The notes below the pieces were generated by a model that was not told where the DNA came from, made no database searches, and saw nothing but the letters and a program-made list of their open reading frames with translations. The translations under genes were made by a program, and so were the position numbers. From the NCBI GenBank assembly GCA_024642465.1, contig JAHEBA010000265.1:1-64000 (forward strand): DNA of 64,000 bases. The letters are read 5' to 3'. Source of the DNA: Alphaproteobacteria bacterium. Its GTDB lineage: Bacteria; Pseudomonadota; Alphaproteobacteria; Rhizobiales; Aestuariivirgaceae. Of the stretch, positions 8,537 to 17,206 are shown in pieces. Position 1 is the first letter of the stretch; each line of letters begins with the position of its first letter.

Positions 8537-9502
8537 ATGACCGCTTCACCCAAGCTCATCACCATCATTGGCGGTTCCGGCTTTGTGGGCCGCCACGTAA
8601 CCCGCGCCCTGGCCCGTGCCGGTCACCGCATCCGCGTCGCCGTGCGCCGCCCCGACCTTGCCGGCCACGTCCAGCCGCTGGGCTTTCCCGGTCAGATAAT
8701 GCCGGTGCAGTGCAACCTGCGCTATCCCGAATCCGTGGCCGCTGCCTGTGCGGGCGCCGATGTCGTGATAAACCTCGTCGGCGTGCTGTATTCTTCCGGC
8801 GGCCAGACTTTCTCGGCGCTTCACGCCCATGGCGCACGCGTTGCGGCCCGCGCCGCGAAATATGCCGGCGCCGGCCAGTTCATCCAGATTTCAGCCATCG
8901 GTGCCGATTCGGACTCTGGCGCCGAGTACGCCCGCACCAAGGCCGCCGGCGAACAGGCGGCGCGCGATGAATTTCCCGGTGCCATCATCATCCGCCCGTC
9001 CATCGTGTTCGGCCCGGAAGACAACTTCTTCAACCAGTTTGCCGGCATGGCGCGCTTTTCTCCCATGTTGCCGCTGATTGGTGGTGGCGAAACCCTGTTC
9101 CAGCCGGTGTTCGTCGGTGACGTGGCCGAAGCAATTGCCAGGCTGGTGGCGTCCGGCGAGGCAAGCGGCAAGACCTGGGAACTGGGCGGGCCGGAGACGA
9201 TGAGCTTCCGGCAGGTGCTGGAATATGTGTTCAAGGTAACCGGCCGCAAGCGCCTGCTGCTGCCGCTGCCGTTCCCGGTGGCGCGCATCATTGGCGGCAT
9301 CCTCGGGCTGTTGCCTGCACCGTTGCTGACCGCCGATCAGGTCGAGTTGCTGAAGACCGACAACGTGGTGTCCGCTGCCGCCAGGGCGGAAGGCCGCACG
9401 CTGGAGGGGCTGGGCATCGAGCCCGAGACGGTCGAGGCCATCGTGCCGGCCTATCTCTACCGCTACCGCAAGGCGGGGCAGTTCTCTGCCCAGACCGGCT
9501 GA
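8537..9502 (+). CDS. NAD(P)-binding protein of the complex I NDUFA9 subfamily
   Basis: A 321-residue atypical short-chain-dehydrogenase protein. IIGGSGFVGRHV at 9-20 is the GXXGXXG dinucleotide-binding turn, followed by RVAVRRPD as the NADP-type second strand, INLVGVLY, and a YARTKAAGEQ segment with the Tyr-X3-Lys spacing. IIRPSIVFGPEDNFFNQF is the hallmark of this subfamily, related to the mitochondrial complex I accessory subunit NDUFA9. Alphaproteobacterial members probably bind NADPH in a structural or regulatory role; catalysis is not established. The ATG at 8537 is preferred because upstream in-frame sequence is not protein-like. The DUF1194 gene follows closely. Confidence 0.85.
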   Translation: MTASPKLITIIGGSGFVGRHVTRALARAGHRIRVAVRRPDLAGHVQPLGFPGQIMPVQCNLRYPESVAAACAGADVVINLVGVLYSSGGQTFSALHAHGARVAARAAKYAGAGQFIQISAIGADSDSGAEYARTKAAGEQAARDEFPGAIIIRPSIVFGPEDNFFNQFAGMARFSPMLPLIGGGETLFQPVFVGDVAEAIARLVASGEASGKTWELGGPETMSFRQVLEYVFKVTGRKRLLLPLPFPVARIIGGILGLLPAPLLTADQVELLKTDNVVSAAARAEGRTLEGLGIEPETVEAIVPAYLYRYRKAGQFSAQTG

Positions 9503-9512
9503 GGCCCGCGGC

Positions 9513-10244
9513 TTGGCCCGCCCGGTGAGAGCTGCAGGGCTGGCCGCGATTGCATCTTCGGCATGGGCGCTGCTGCTTGCATCGCCCCCCGCCATTGCCC
9601 TTGAGCCTGTCGAACTCCAACTGGTGCTCGCCATCGACACCTCCACCAGCGTGGACGAGCGCGAGTTCGCACTGCAGACTGAGGGCCTCGCCAATGCCTT
9701 CCTGCATCCCGACGTCGTCAACGCCATCCGGCTGGTCGGTCCGCGCGGCATCGCCGTATCGGTGACCCACTGGGCCGGTCAAAACCGGCAGTCGACTGTG
9801 GTCGGCTGGCACCTGCTGCACGACGGGCAGGACGCTGCCGTACTGGCGGCGCGCATTGCCGCCGTGCCGCGCATCATCGAAGGTCTTACCGACATTGCCG
9901 GCGCCATAGATCATGCCGCGGCCAGCATCGGGTCCAATGCCTATGAGGGTGAGCGCCGGGTAATCGATATTTCGGGCGACGGCTCAAGCGATGCAGCCTC
10001 TTCCCGTGCCGCCCGCGACAATGCAAATGCCCGCGGCATCACCGTCAACGGCCTCGTCATCCACCAGCAGGACTACAGTCTCGGCGAACTCGCCAACATC
10101 GACTTGCGCGAGCACTATGCCAACAACGTCATCGGCGGGCCGGGCGCCTTCATGATGACGGCGTCGGACTTCGAGGATTTTCGCGTGGCCATCCGGCGCA
10201 AGCTAGTGCGCGAGATCATCGGCCCCGTATCGGCCAGCCGCTGA
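9513..10244 (+). CDS. DUF1194 protein with von Willebrand A-like fold
   Basis: A 243-residue exported protein of the DUF1194 family. An N-terminal hydrophobic stretch ending near APAIA-type residues 25-29 is a likely signal peptide. IDTSTS (Asp42, Ser44, Ser46) is the DXSXS metal-ion-dependent adhesion motif of VWA domains, and ISGDGSSD supplies the second metal loop. Its cellular role is unknown. The TTG at 9513 lies 11 nt after the preceding stop, and a GTG at 9525 is a possible alternative. It probably forms an operon with the NDUFA9-like gene and converges on uppP, 9 nt away. Confidence 0.8.
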   Translation: MARPVRAAGLAAIASSAWALLLASPPAIALEPVELQLVLAIDTSTSVDEREFALQTEGLANAFLHPDVVNAIRLVGPRGIAVSVTHWAGQNRQSTVVGWHLLHDGQDAAVLAARIAAVPRIIEGLTDIAGAIDHAAASIGSNAYEGERRVIDISGDGSSDAASSRAARDNANARGITVNGLVIHQQDYSLGELANIDLREHYANNVIGGPGAFMMTASDFEDFRVAIRRKLVREIIGPVSASR

Positions 10245-10253
10245 TCCAGCCGG

Positions 10254-11072
10254 TCAGGCCGCAGCAGTGAAGAAGCCGGTATAGACGAGATAGAGCAGGA
10301 CGGTGCCGAGGATGATCCGGTAGATCACGAAGCTCGCCAGCGAATAGCGCTTCACGATGGCCATCAGGAAGGCGATTGCCGCAAGTGCCGTGAAGAAGGT
10401 GAGGGCGCCGGTCAGTATCGCATCGCCAGAGATCTTCGCGCCTTCCGAAATCGCCTCGCCCAGCACCAGCACGCCTGCGCCCGCGATCGCCGGCACGCCC
10501 AGCAGGAACGAGAACCGCGCGGCTTCAGGCCGGGTAAAGCCCAGTGCGCGCGCTGCCGTCATGGTGATGCCCGACCGGCTGGTGCCCGGCATGATCGCCA
10601 CCGCCTGTGCAACGCCGATGATGATCGCCGACACCAGCGTCATGTGCTCCATCGAGCGGATGGTCTGGCCGAACCGGTCCGCCAGGTACAGCAGCACGCC
10701 GAAGATGATGGCATTCCAGGCGACGATTTCCGGCCCGCGCACGCTGTCTATCAGGCCGGTCTGCTTGACGAACAGGCCGAACGCCACTGCTGGAATGGTG
10801 CCGATCAGAATGAGGATCGCCATCCGCCCATCGTCGGTCAGCCGCCCGCGCAGCAGGTTCAGCCCGCCAACGGCAAGCCGCAGGATATCGCGCCAGAAAT
10901 AGGCGATCACCGCCAGGAACGATCCCATGTGGACCATCACGTCGACGATCAGCCCCTGGTCGAGCCAGCCGGTGAGCGCCGGCACGAGGATAAGGTGGCC
11001 GGATGAAGAGATTGGCAGGAATTCGGTGATGCCCTGGATGAGCGCGAGCACGATGATCTGCTCAATCAGCAT
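10254..11072 (-). CDS. uppP: Undecaprenyl-diphosphatase
   Basis: A 272-residue integral membrane enzyme (BacA/UppP family) that dephosphorylates undecaprenyl pyrophosphate to recycle the lipid carrier of peptidoglycan synthesis; excess activity gives bacitracin resistance. ALIQGITEFLPISSSGHL at the N-terminus carries the family's Glu/Ser active-site motif, and PGTSRSGITM is the second conserved motif with its essential Arg. About eight hydrophobic helices are visible. The start ATG (11070-11072) follows AGGGGA at a suitable distance; the open frame further upstream is not protein-like. It stands alone, convergent with the DUF1194 gene. Confidence 0.95.
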   Translation of the reverse strand: MLIEQIIVLALIQGITEFLPISSSGHLILVPALTGWLDQGLIVDVMVHMGSFLAVIAYFWRDILRLAVGGLNLLRGRLTDDGRMAILILIGTIPAVAFGLFVKQTGLIDSVRGPEIVAWNAIIFGVLLYLADRFGQTIRSMEHMTLVSAIIIGVAQAVAIMPGTSRSGITMTAARALGFTRPEAARFSFLLGVPAIAGAGVLVLGEAISEGAKISGDAILTGALTFFTALAAIAFLMAIVKRYSLASFVIYRIILGTVLLYLVYTGFFTAAA

Positions 11073-11208
11073 GAGAAGTCCCCTAGAGGCACTGCCGCCA
11101 CCCAGTTGTGGCCACAAGTCAGCGCTACTGGCATAACAGTTCCGGTTACGAATCACCCTGCCGCCGGTCAGCGCGCAAGGTCTTATCAGACAAGTTGGTG
11201 AATTTGCT

Positions 11209-11895
11209 ATGGTGCGTCTGCTGCATTTTCCGCTCGACCCTTTCTCCCGCCGCATCCGGATGACCCTGTCGGAAATGGGCATTGCCTGCGAACTGCTGGA
11301 AGAACGCCCCTGGGAGGCGCGCGAGGATTTCATCGCGCTCAACCCGGCTGCGACGCTGCCCGTCCTGATCGACGAGGACGGCACGGTGTGCGCGGGCGTG
11401 GAGGCCGCCGGCGCCCATCTCGACGAGACCCGGGCAGGTCAGCATCTGTCCCTGTGGGGAACGGGTCCGGCCCAGCGCGCCGAGGTACGCCGCATGGTGG
11501 CCTGGTTCGACGGCAAGTTCCATCACGAGGTGACGTCGCCGCTGCTGATGGAGAAGATCGTCAAGCGCTTCGTGCCGGCAGCACAAGGCGGCGGCTCGCC
11601 CAACATGAACCGCGTTCGCTCCGCCATTGCCGCGCTGAAGGATCATCTCGGCTATATCGACCACCTGACCAGCCATCACAACCTGCTCGCCGGCAATGAC
11701 ATCACCATCGCCGATCTTGCCGCCGCCTGCCACCTGTCGGTTGCCGACTATACCGGCGACATCGTCTGGGACGGCGTGCCCGATGCCAAGGCCTGGTACC
11801 AGCGCATCAAGTCGCGGCCCTCGTTCCGCCCGCTGCTGGCCGACCATGTGCGCGGCATAACGCCATCTGCCAACTACGCGGAGCTGGATTTCTGA
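11209..11895 (+). CDS. Glutathione S-transferase family protein
   Basis: A 228-residue protein with an N-terminal thioredoxin-like domain ([20 protein letters not shown]) and the cis-proline segment [12 protein letters not shown], followed by an all-helical C-terminal domain ([21 protein letters not shown]). This is standard GST architecture of the type annotated in many alphaproteobacteria. It would conjugate or reduce substrates with glutathione in the cytoplasm; the substrate is unknown. queG follows after 13 nt, suggesting cotranscription. Confidence 0.85.
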   Translation: MVRLLHFPLDPFSRRIRMTLSEMGIACELLEERPWEAREDFIALNPAATLPVLIDEDGTVCAGVEAAGAHLDETRAGQHLSLWGTGPAQRAEVRRMVAWFDGKFHHEVTSPLLMEKIVKRFVPAAQGGGSPNMNRVRSAIAALKDHLGYIDHLTSHHNLLAGNDITIADLAAACHLSVADYTGDIVWDGVPDAKAWYQRIKSRPSFRPLLADHVRGITPSANYAELDF

Positions 11896-11908
11896 TAGTC
11901 TGGCCCGG

Positions 11909-13021
11909 ATGACGGCCCGTCTTGAAGACAGATTGCGCGACCGTGCCGCCGCCCTCGGTTTCGACGCGGTGCGCATCGCGCGCGCCCGGCTGCCGGGCAA
12001 CACCGGCGAGCGGCTGGCGCAGGCCGTGGCCGATGGCCATCACGCCGGCATGGACTGGCTGGCGGATACTGCGCCGCGGCGAAGGTCGCCCGATGCCATT
12101 TGGCCGGGTGCGCGAAGTGCAATCATGCTGGCGATGAACTACACGCCCGGCCTCGACCCGATGACCCGGCTCGAACAGCGCGGCACGGGCGTCATCTCGG
12201 TCTACGCGCTCAACCGCGACTATCATGACGTCATCAAGGGCAAGCTGAAGGAACTGGCCGGGTGGCTTGCCGCCGAAACCGGCGACGACGTGAAAGTGTT
12301 CGTGGACACGGCGCCGTTGATGGAAAAGCCGTTGGGCCAGCAAGCTGGTCTCGGCTGGCAGGGCAGGCACACCAATCTCGTGTCGCGGGAGCTGGGGTCG
12401 TGGTTCTTCATTGGCAGCATCCTGAGTGCTGCGGCCCTTGTGGAGGATGAGCCCGAAGGCGATCACTGCGGGTCTTGCCGGGCCTGTCTCGACATTTGCC
12501 CGACCAACGCCTTTCCCGCACCCTACCGGCTGGATGCGCGGCGCTGCATTTCCTATCTCACCATCGAGCACAAGGGTCACATCGCCTGCGAGTTCCGCCA
12601 CGCCATGGGCAACCGCATCTATGGCTGCGACGATTGCCTGGCAGTGTGCCCATGGAACAAATTCGCGCAGAAGGCGAGCGAGGCAAAACTGACGGCGCGC
12701 GAAGACCTGGTCGCCCCGCCGCTGGAAGAGCTTGCCCGGCTTGACGATGCCGCCTTTCGCAAGCTGTTCTCCGGTTCCCCGGTCAAGCGCATCGGGCGCG
12801 ACCGCTTCGTGCGTAACGTACTCGTTGCCATTGGCAACTCGGACGATGCATCACACGTTGAGTGCGCAAGCGAACTCCTGATGGATGCCTCGCCGATTGT
12901 ACGCGCAATGGCGGTGTGGGCGTTGTCGCAATTGCTGCCGCGTGATGAATTCGAAGCGTTGCGTGAGCGTTATCTGGCGCATGAAGCTGATGATGCCGTG
13001 AAAGAGGAATGGAATGCCTGA
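11909..13021 (+). CDS. queG: Epoxyqueuosine reductase
   Basis: A 370-residue cobalamin- and iron-sulfur-dependent reductase that converts epoxyqueuosine to queuosine in t[15 protein letters not shown] (Cys187, 190, 193, 197) and CDDCLAVCP (Cys240, 243, 247) supply two [4Fe-4S] clusters. Asp133 in FVDTAP corresponds to the family's catalytic acid. Two N-terminal cobalamin-binding alpha/beta halves precede the ferredoxin part, and a HEAT-like C-terminus ([22 protein letters not shown]) binds tRNA in known members. It overlaps the next gene by 8 nt. Confidence 0.95.
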   Translation: MTARLEDRLRDRAAALGFDAVRIARARLPGNTGERLAQAVADGHHAGMDWLADTAPRRRSPDAIWPGARSAIMLAMNYTPGLDPMTRLEQRGTGVISVYALNRDYHDVIKGKLKELAGWLAAETGDDVKVFVDTAPLMEKPLGQQAGLGWQGRHTNLVSRELGSWFFIGSILSAAALVEDEPEGDHCGSCRACLDICPTNAFPAPYRLDARRCISYLTIEHKGHIACEFRHAMGNRIYGCDDCLAVCPWNKFAQKASEAKLTAREDLVAPPLEELARLDDAAFRKLFSGSPVKRIGRDRFVRNVLVAIGNSDDASHVECASELLMDASPIVRAMAVWALSQLLPRDEFEALRERYLAHEADDAVKEEWNA

Positions 13022-13880
13022 CGACAAAAAGCACCTGTTCTGCTTCGGCTTCGGCTATTCGGCCGGTGAACTGGCCCGTCAGCTGCCGCGCGATGAGTGG
13101 CGCATCACCGGCACTAGCCGGTCGGAGCAAGGCTGCGCGAAAATCCGCGTGCAAGGGTATGAGGTCGTGCTGTTCGACGGGGAAACGCCGATGGACGCCA
13201 GCGTGCTCGACGGCGTGACCCACGTCGTCCAGTCCATCGCGCCGGGCAAGAACGGCGATCCCGTGTTGCGCCTGCACGGTCATGATCTTGCGGCGCGGGC
13301 GGACCGGATTTCTTGGTTCGCCTACCTGTCCACCACTGGCGTCTATGGCGACCGGGAGGGTGGTTGGGTCGATGAGAGCTCGCCGCTCGAACCGTCGACT
13401 TCACGCGGCGAGGCGCGCCTGGAAGCCGAAGCCGGCTGGCTCGGCATGCGCGAGGCGTTCTCGCTGCCGGTCCACCTGTTCCGTCTCGCCGGCATTTACG
13501 GGCCGGGCCGCAACCAGATCGAGAGCCTGCGCAACGGCACCGCCAGGCGCATCATCAAGCCGGGTCAGGTGTTCAGTCGCATTCACGTCGAGGATATCGC
13601 GGGCATACTGCGCGCCTCGATTGCGCACCCCAACCCGGGCTCGGCCTACAATGTCTGCGATAATGAGCCAGCCCCGCCAAAGGACGTGATTGCGTGGGCG
13701 GCGGAGCTGATCGGCATGGAGCCGCCGCCGGAAGTGGCGTTCGAGGACGCCGACCTGTCACCGATGGCGAAAAGCTTCTATGCCGAATCCAAGCGGGTCT
13801 CGAACGCACGGGTGAAGGATGAACTCGGCTACCGGTTCCGGTATCCCACCTTCCGCGAAGGACTGAAAGCGCTCGCCTAG
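13014..13880 (+). CDS. NAD(P)-dependent epimerase-like SDR protein
   Basis: A 288-residue extended short-chain-dehydrogenase protein resembling YeeZ-type proteins. The N-terminal strand is [13 protein letters not shown], a GXGXXXG-type nucleotide site shifted from the classical motif. [18 protein letters not shown] is the typical sugar-nucleotide epimerase segment, but a clear YXXXK pair is not evident, so catalytic activity is uncertain. [13 protein letters not shown] and the [13 protein letters not shown] segment are further family marks. It overlaps queG, and its stop codon overlaps that of the convergent hydrolase by 4 nt at the palindrome CTAG. Confidence 0.75.
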   Translation: MPDDKKHLFCFGFGYSAGELARQLPRDEWRITGTSRSEQGCAKIRVQGYEVVLFDGETPMDASVLDGVTHVVQSIAPGKNGDPVLRLHGHDLAARADRISWFAYLSTTGVYGDREGGWVDESSPLEPSTSRGEARLEAEAGWLGMREAFSLPVHLFRLAGIYGPGRNQIESLRNGTARRIIKPGQVFSRIHVEDIAGILRASIAHPNPGSAYNVCDNEPAPPKDVIAWAAELIGMEPPPEVAFEDADLSPMAKSFYAESKRVSNARVKDELGYRFRYPTFREGLKALA

Positions 13881-14695
13881 ACGAGGCCGTCCGCCCGGAT
13901 GCACAGCGCCTCGACCGTCTCGTCCAGGCGGGCAAGATCCCGTTCCGTCGACAGCCGGTGGTCGCCTTGCTTGATCAGGTCGAAGCTGATGTCGCCTCCG
14001 CGAAGTGCGCGATAGACCTTCAGCCCGTGTTCCCATGGTACGTCCGGGTCGTCTTCACCTTGCAGCACGCGCACTGGGCAGGGCACATCGAGGCCTTGTT
14101 CTAGCATCAGGTGCTGCTGCCCGTCCTCGATCAGCGCGCGCGTGATGACGTAGGGCTCATCCGAGTATTCGGATGGCCGCTCGTACTTGCCAAGCCGCAC
14201 CACCTCGTCACGGAACTCCTCGCCATACTTGTCCCACATCAGGTATTTCGTCATGTCGGCTGCCGGTGCGATCAGCACCAGTCCGACCAGCCGTTCCGCC
14301 TTGCCCGCTGCAATCAGCCGCCGGGCCAGCAGTAGGGCAATCCAGCCCCCCATGCTGGAGCCGATCAGCACCCGCTTGCCCGCGGCATGGGTGTCGAAGA
14401 TGGCTTCTGCGTTGCCAAGCCAGGATGAGATGGTGCCGTCAACGAATGCGCCGCCGCTTTCGCCGTGGCCCGAATAGTCGAACCGCACGAACGAGCGCCC
14501 GGTTCGCCGGGCATGGTCTGCCAGCACTTCCGCCTTGGTGCCGCGCATGTCCGACTTGAAGCCGCCAAGCCAGAACGTGCCGCTCCGGCTGTCTGCGCCG
14601 GGCGCCGTGCCATCCGCGATCCAGGCAATCCGCGTACCGTCCGGCATGACATGCATCTGCGCGGCAGGAAGGGTGGGGTTGGCGTTGTCCGGCAT
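13877..14695 (-). CDS. Alpha/beta hydrolase, ABHD10-like
   Basis: A 272-residue alpha/beta hydrolase. FDYSGHGES precedes the nucleophile elbow GSSMGG (Ser114). Asp in LQGEDDPDVPW and His in GDHRLS complete the triad. The overall pattern matches the mitochondrial ABHD10 (acyl-glucuronide esterase/depalmitoylase) type found widely in alphaproteobacteria. Substrate unknown, probably an ester or thioester; cytoplasmic. Single minus-strand gene, convergent with the SDR gene and divergent from infC. Confidence 0.85.
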   Translation of the reverse strand: MPDNANPTLPAAQMHVMPDGTRIAWIADGTAPGADSRSGTFWLGGFKSDMRGTKAEVLADHARRTGRSFVRFDYSGHGESGGAFVDGTISSWLGNAEAIFDTHAAGKRVLIGSSMGGWIALLLARRLIAAGKAERLVGLVLIAPAADMTKYLMWDKYGEEFRDEVVRLGKYERPSEYSDEPYVITRALIEDGQQHLMLEQGLDVPCPVRVLQGEDDPDVPWEHGLKVYRALRGGDISFDLIKQGDHRLSTERDLARLDETVEALCIRADGLV

Positions 14696-14810
14696 TGCTT
14701 AGCCCTCTCAACATTGCTTGCAAAATCTGGTAAGGGTGTTTAGGTGCGTTTTTGCAGAAATTGAACCCCCTAGGCGTGAGCGGCATCACAGGCCGTCCGC
14801 CACCATAAAA

Positions 14811-14823
14811 AGGAGACTTGACC

Positions 14824-14826
<3 letters not shown>
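14811..14826 (+). promoter_or_regulatory. infC ribosome binding site and AUU start
   Basis: AGGAGA at 14811-14816 lies 7 nt before ATT at 14824-14826, the first codon of a frame beginning (M)RRP, a common alphaproteobacterial IF3 start. The only alternative, TTG at 14818, lies one base from the Shine-Dalgarno sequence, too close for normal initiation. AUU initiation is the known basis of IF3 autoregulation. Confidence 0.8.
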
Positions 14827-15363
<537 letters not shown>

Positions 15364-15385
15364 TCGCCATTAGGGAATTGGGAAC

Positions 15386-15411
15386 GGCCGGGCCATCAGG
15401 TCCGGCCTTTT
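15386..15411 (+). terminator. Rho-independent terminator of infC
   Basis: GGCCGGGCC at 15386-15394 pairs with GGTCCGGCC at 15399-15407 (nine pairs, one G-U) around an ATCA loop and is followed directly by TTTT. It lies 22 nt after the infC stop and before the SDR gene. Confidence 0.9.
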
Positions 15412-15466
15412 CGTTCGTGACGCCGCCTATCGCGTTCCCCGGCTGAATCGACTACTAATCCGTCCC

Positions 15467-16255
15467 ATGACGGAAACGTTCTCTGGCAAGACCGTCTGGA
15501 TCACCGGGGCCGGAACGGGAATCGGGCGCGAGCTTGCTATCCAGTTGGCTCGATCAGGCGCGCGCGTGGCGGTATCGGGCCGCCAGCAGGACCGGTTGGA
15601 GGCTCTGGCAGCTGCTCACCCCGGCATTCACCCCTATCCGCTGGATGTCACCCGCGAAGCTGACAGCCGGCAGGTGTATGACCGGATCGAACAGGCGTTG
15701 GGGGTGCCCGACCTCGTCGTCATGTCCGCTGGCATCTGGGTGCTGATGGATGCGGTTGAGTATTCCGCCAGCGAGGCTGCGCGCGTCATGACGGTCAACT
15801 ATCAGGGTGCGGTCAATACGGCTGCAGCCGCCTTGCCGGCCATGCGTGCCAGGGGCCGGGGGCAATTGTGCTTCATGGGATCGGTGGCGGGTTATCGCGG
15901 CATTCCGCGCGCTGCGCTTTATTGTGCCAGCAAGGCGGCGTTGATCGCCCATGCGGAAGCCTTGCGAACCGACCTCGCGCACGCCGGTGTCGATGTGAGC
16001 ATCGTCAATTGCGGCTTTGTCCGCACCCCCATGGTTGCGGCCAACGATTTCCCGATGCCCGGCATCATCGAGGCCGATGATGCCGCCCGCCGCATTCTGG
16101 ACAGCCTTGCCACCCGCCGCTTCGAGATCGCCTTCCCATGGCAGGTGGTGATGCAGACCAAGCTCATGCGGCTGTTGCCTTACTGGCTCTACTTTGCGCT
16201 GATCCGCCGCGTCGTGCAGGACGGACCCTTCGGCCTCGGCAAGCCGAAGTACTGA
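15467..16255 (+). CDS. Short-chain dehydrogenase/reductase
   Basis: A 262-residue classical SDR. TGAGTGIG at 13-20 binds NAD(P), Ser139 with Tyr152 and Lys156 (YCASK) forms the catalytic set, and NYQG holds the usual Asn. The C-terminal LMRLLPYWLYFALIRR is hydrophobic and basic, suggesting membrane association as in 3-ketosphinganine reductase-like or other lipid-acting SDRs. The exact substrate is unknown. It follows the infC terminator, so it needs its own promoter, and it precedes the catabolic operon without sharing it. Confidence 0.8.
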   Translation: MTETFSGKTVWITGAGTGIGRELAIQLARSGARVAVSGRQQDRLEALAAAHPGIHPYPLDVTREADSRQVYDRIEQALGVPDLVVMSAGIWVLMDAVEYSASEAARVMTVNYQGAVNTAAAALPAMRARGRGQLCFMGSVAGYRGIPRAALYCASKAALIAHAEALRTDLAHAGVDVSIVNCGFVRTPMVAANDFPMPGIIEADDAARRILDSLATRRFEIAFPWQVVMQTKLMRLLPYWLYFALIRRVVQDGPFGLGKPKY

Positions 16256-16298
16256 GACGTTTGTCGGATTAATTCTGCCGGAACCGCTCCGCTTGCAA

Positions 16299-16328
16299 TT
16301 GACTCCGGCGAAACTCCAACCCTACCAT
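16299..16328 (+). promoter_or_regulatory. Candidate sigma-70 promoter of the molybdoenzyme operon
   Basis: TTGACT at 16299-16304 and TACCAT at 16323-16328 are separated by 18 nt, and the first start codon is 30 nt downstream behind a GGAG ribosome binding site. It is the best match in the 100-nt gap before the operon. Pattern only. Confidence 0.4.
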
Positions 16329-16357
16329 TAGCACACAAACAATTATCCGGAGCAGCG

Positions 16358-17206
16358 ATGGCCGGTTACGCGCAGCCCACTTCACTGGCCGAGGCGGTCA
16401 CGCTACTCGGCGACGGCGGCTGGACCGTGCTGGCCGGCGGTACCGACGTTTACCCTGCGCTGGGCGAGACCCCGCTCACCTCTCCGGTCATGGACATTTC
16501 GCGCCTAGGGGATTTGCGCGGCATCGCGCCCTCGCCGGATGGCGGCATCCGCATCGGCGCGCTGACCACCTGGACCGACATCGTCCGCGCCAGCCTGCCG
16601 CCCGCCTTCAGGGCGCTGCAGCAGGCGGCCAGGGAGGTCGGTTCAGTCCAGATCCAGAACCGCGCCACGATCGCAGGCAACCTGTGCAACGCCTCGCCCG
16701 CAGCCGACGGCGTGCCGCCGCTTCTCGCCCTCGATGCACGCGTGGAGCTTGCCAGCCGGTCCGGATCCCGAACGTTGCCACTGTCGGATTTCATCCAGGG
16801 CAACCGGAAAACCGCCCGTGATTCTGGCGAATTACTTACTTTCATCCACGTTCCAGCAGCCGGATTGCGCGGAAATTCTGCCTTTTTCAAGCTGGGTTCC
16901 AGGCGCTATCTGGTCATTTCGATCGCCATGATTGCAGCAAGGCTGGCGGCGGACGGCAATGGCATCATCACCGATGCGGCGGTTGCGGTTGGCGCCTGCT
17001 CGGCGGTTGCGCAGCGGCTGCCAGCACTAGAATCCGCGCTCATCGGGAAAAATCTGCAAGCCGCTGCCGGAATCGCGGCGCCACAGCATCTCGCCGTGCT
17101 GTCGCCAATCGATGATGTGCGCGCACCAGCCGGTTACCGGATGGAAGCGGCACTGGAAGGCGTGCGCCGGGCGCTGACCATGGCCGGCGAAGGAGCAAGC
17201 GCATGA
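16358..17206 (+). CDS. FAD-binding subunit of a xanthine-dehydrogenase-family molybdoenzyme (CoxM-like)
   Basis: A 282-residue FAD subunit. LAGGTDVYPAL at 25-35 is the first FAD-binding loop and TIAGNLCNASPAADGVPPLLALDA the second, both characteristic of the CO-dehydrogenase flavoprotein/xanthine dehydrogenase medium-subunit family. It passes electrons from the [2Fe-2S] clusters of its partner to an acceptor. It overlaps the fused large subunit gene by 4 nt, so the two make one enzyme. It is first in the catabolic operon and follows a candidate promoter. Confidence 0.9.
   Translation: MAGYAQPTSLAEAVTLLGDGGWTVLAGGTDVYPALGETPLTSPVMDISRLGDLRGIAPSPDGGIRIGALTTWTDIVRASLPPAFRALQQAAREVGSVQIQNRATIAGNLCNASPAADGVPPLLALDARVELASRSGSRTLPLSDFIQGNRKTARDSGELLTFIHVPAAGLRGNSAFFKLGSRRYLVISIAMIAARLAADGNGIITDAAVAVGACSAVAQRLPALESALIGKNLQAAAGIAAPQHLAVLSPIDDVRAPAGYRMEAALEGVRRALTMAGEGASA

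Noticed and set aside
14818-14820. TTG as the infC start
   Set aside because: It lies one base from the Shine-Dalgarno sequence; the ATT two codons later has normal spacing and the family N-terminus.
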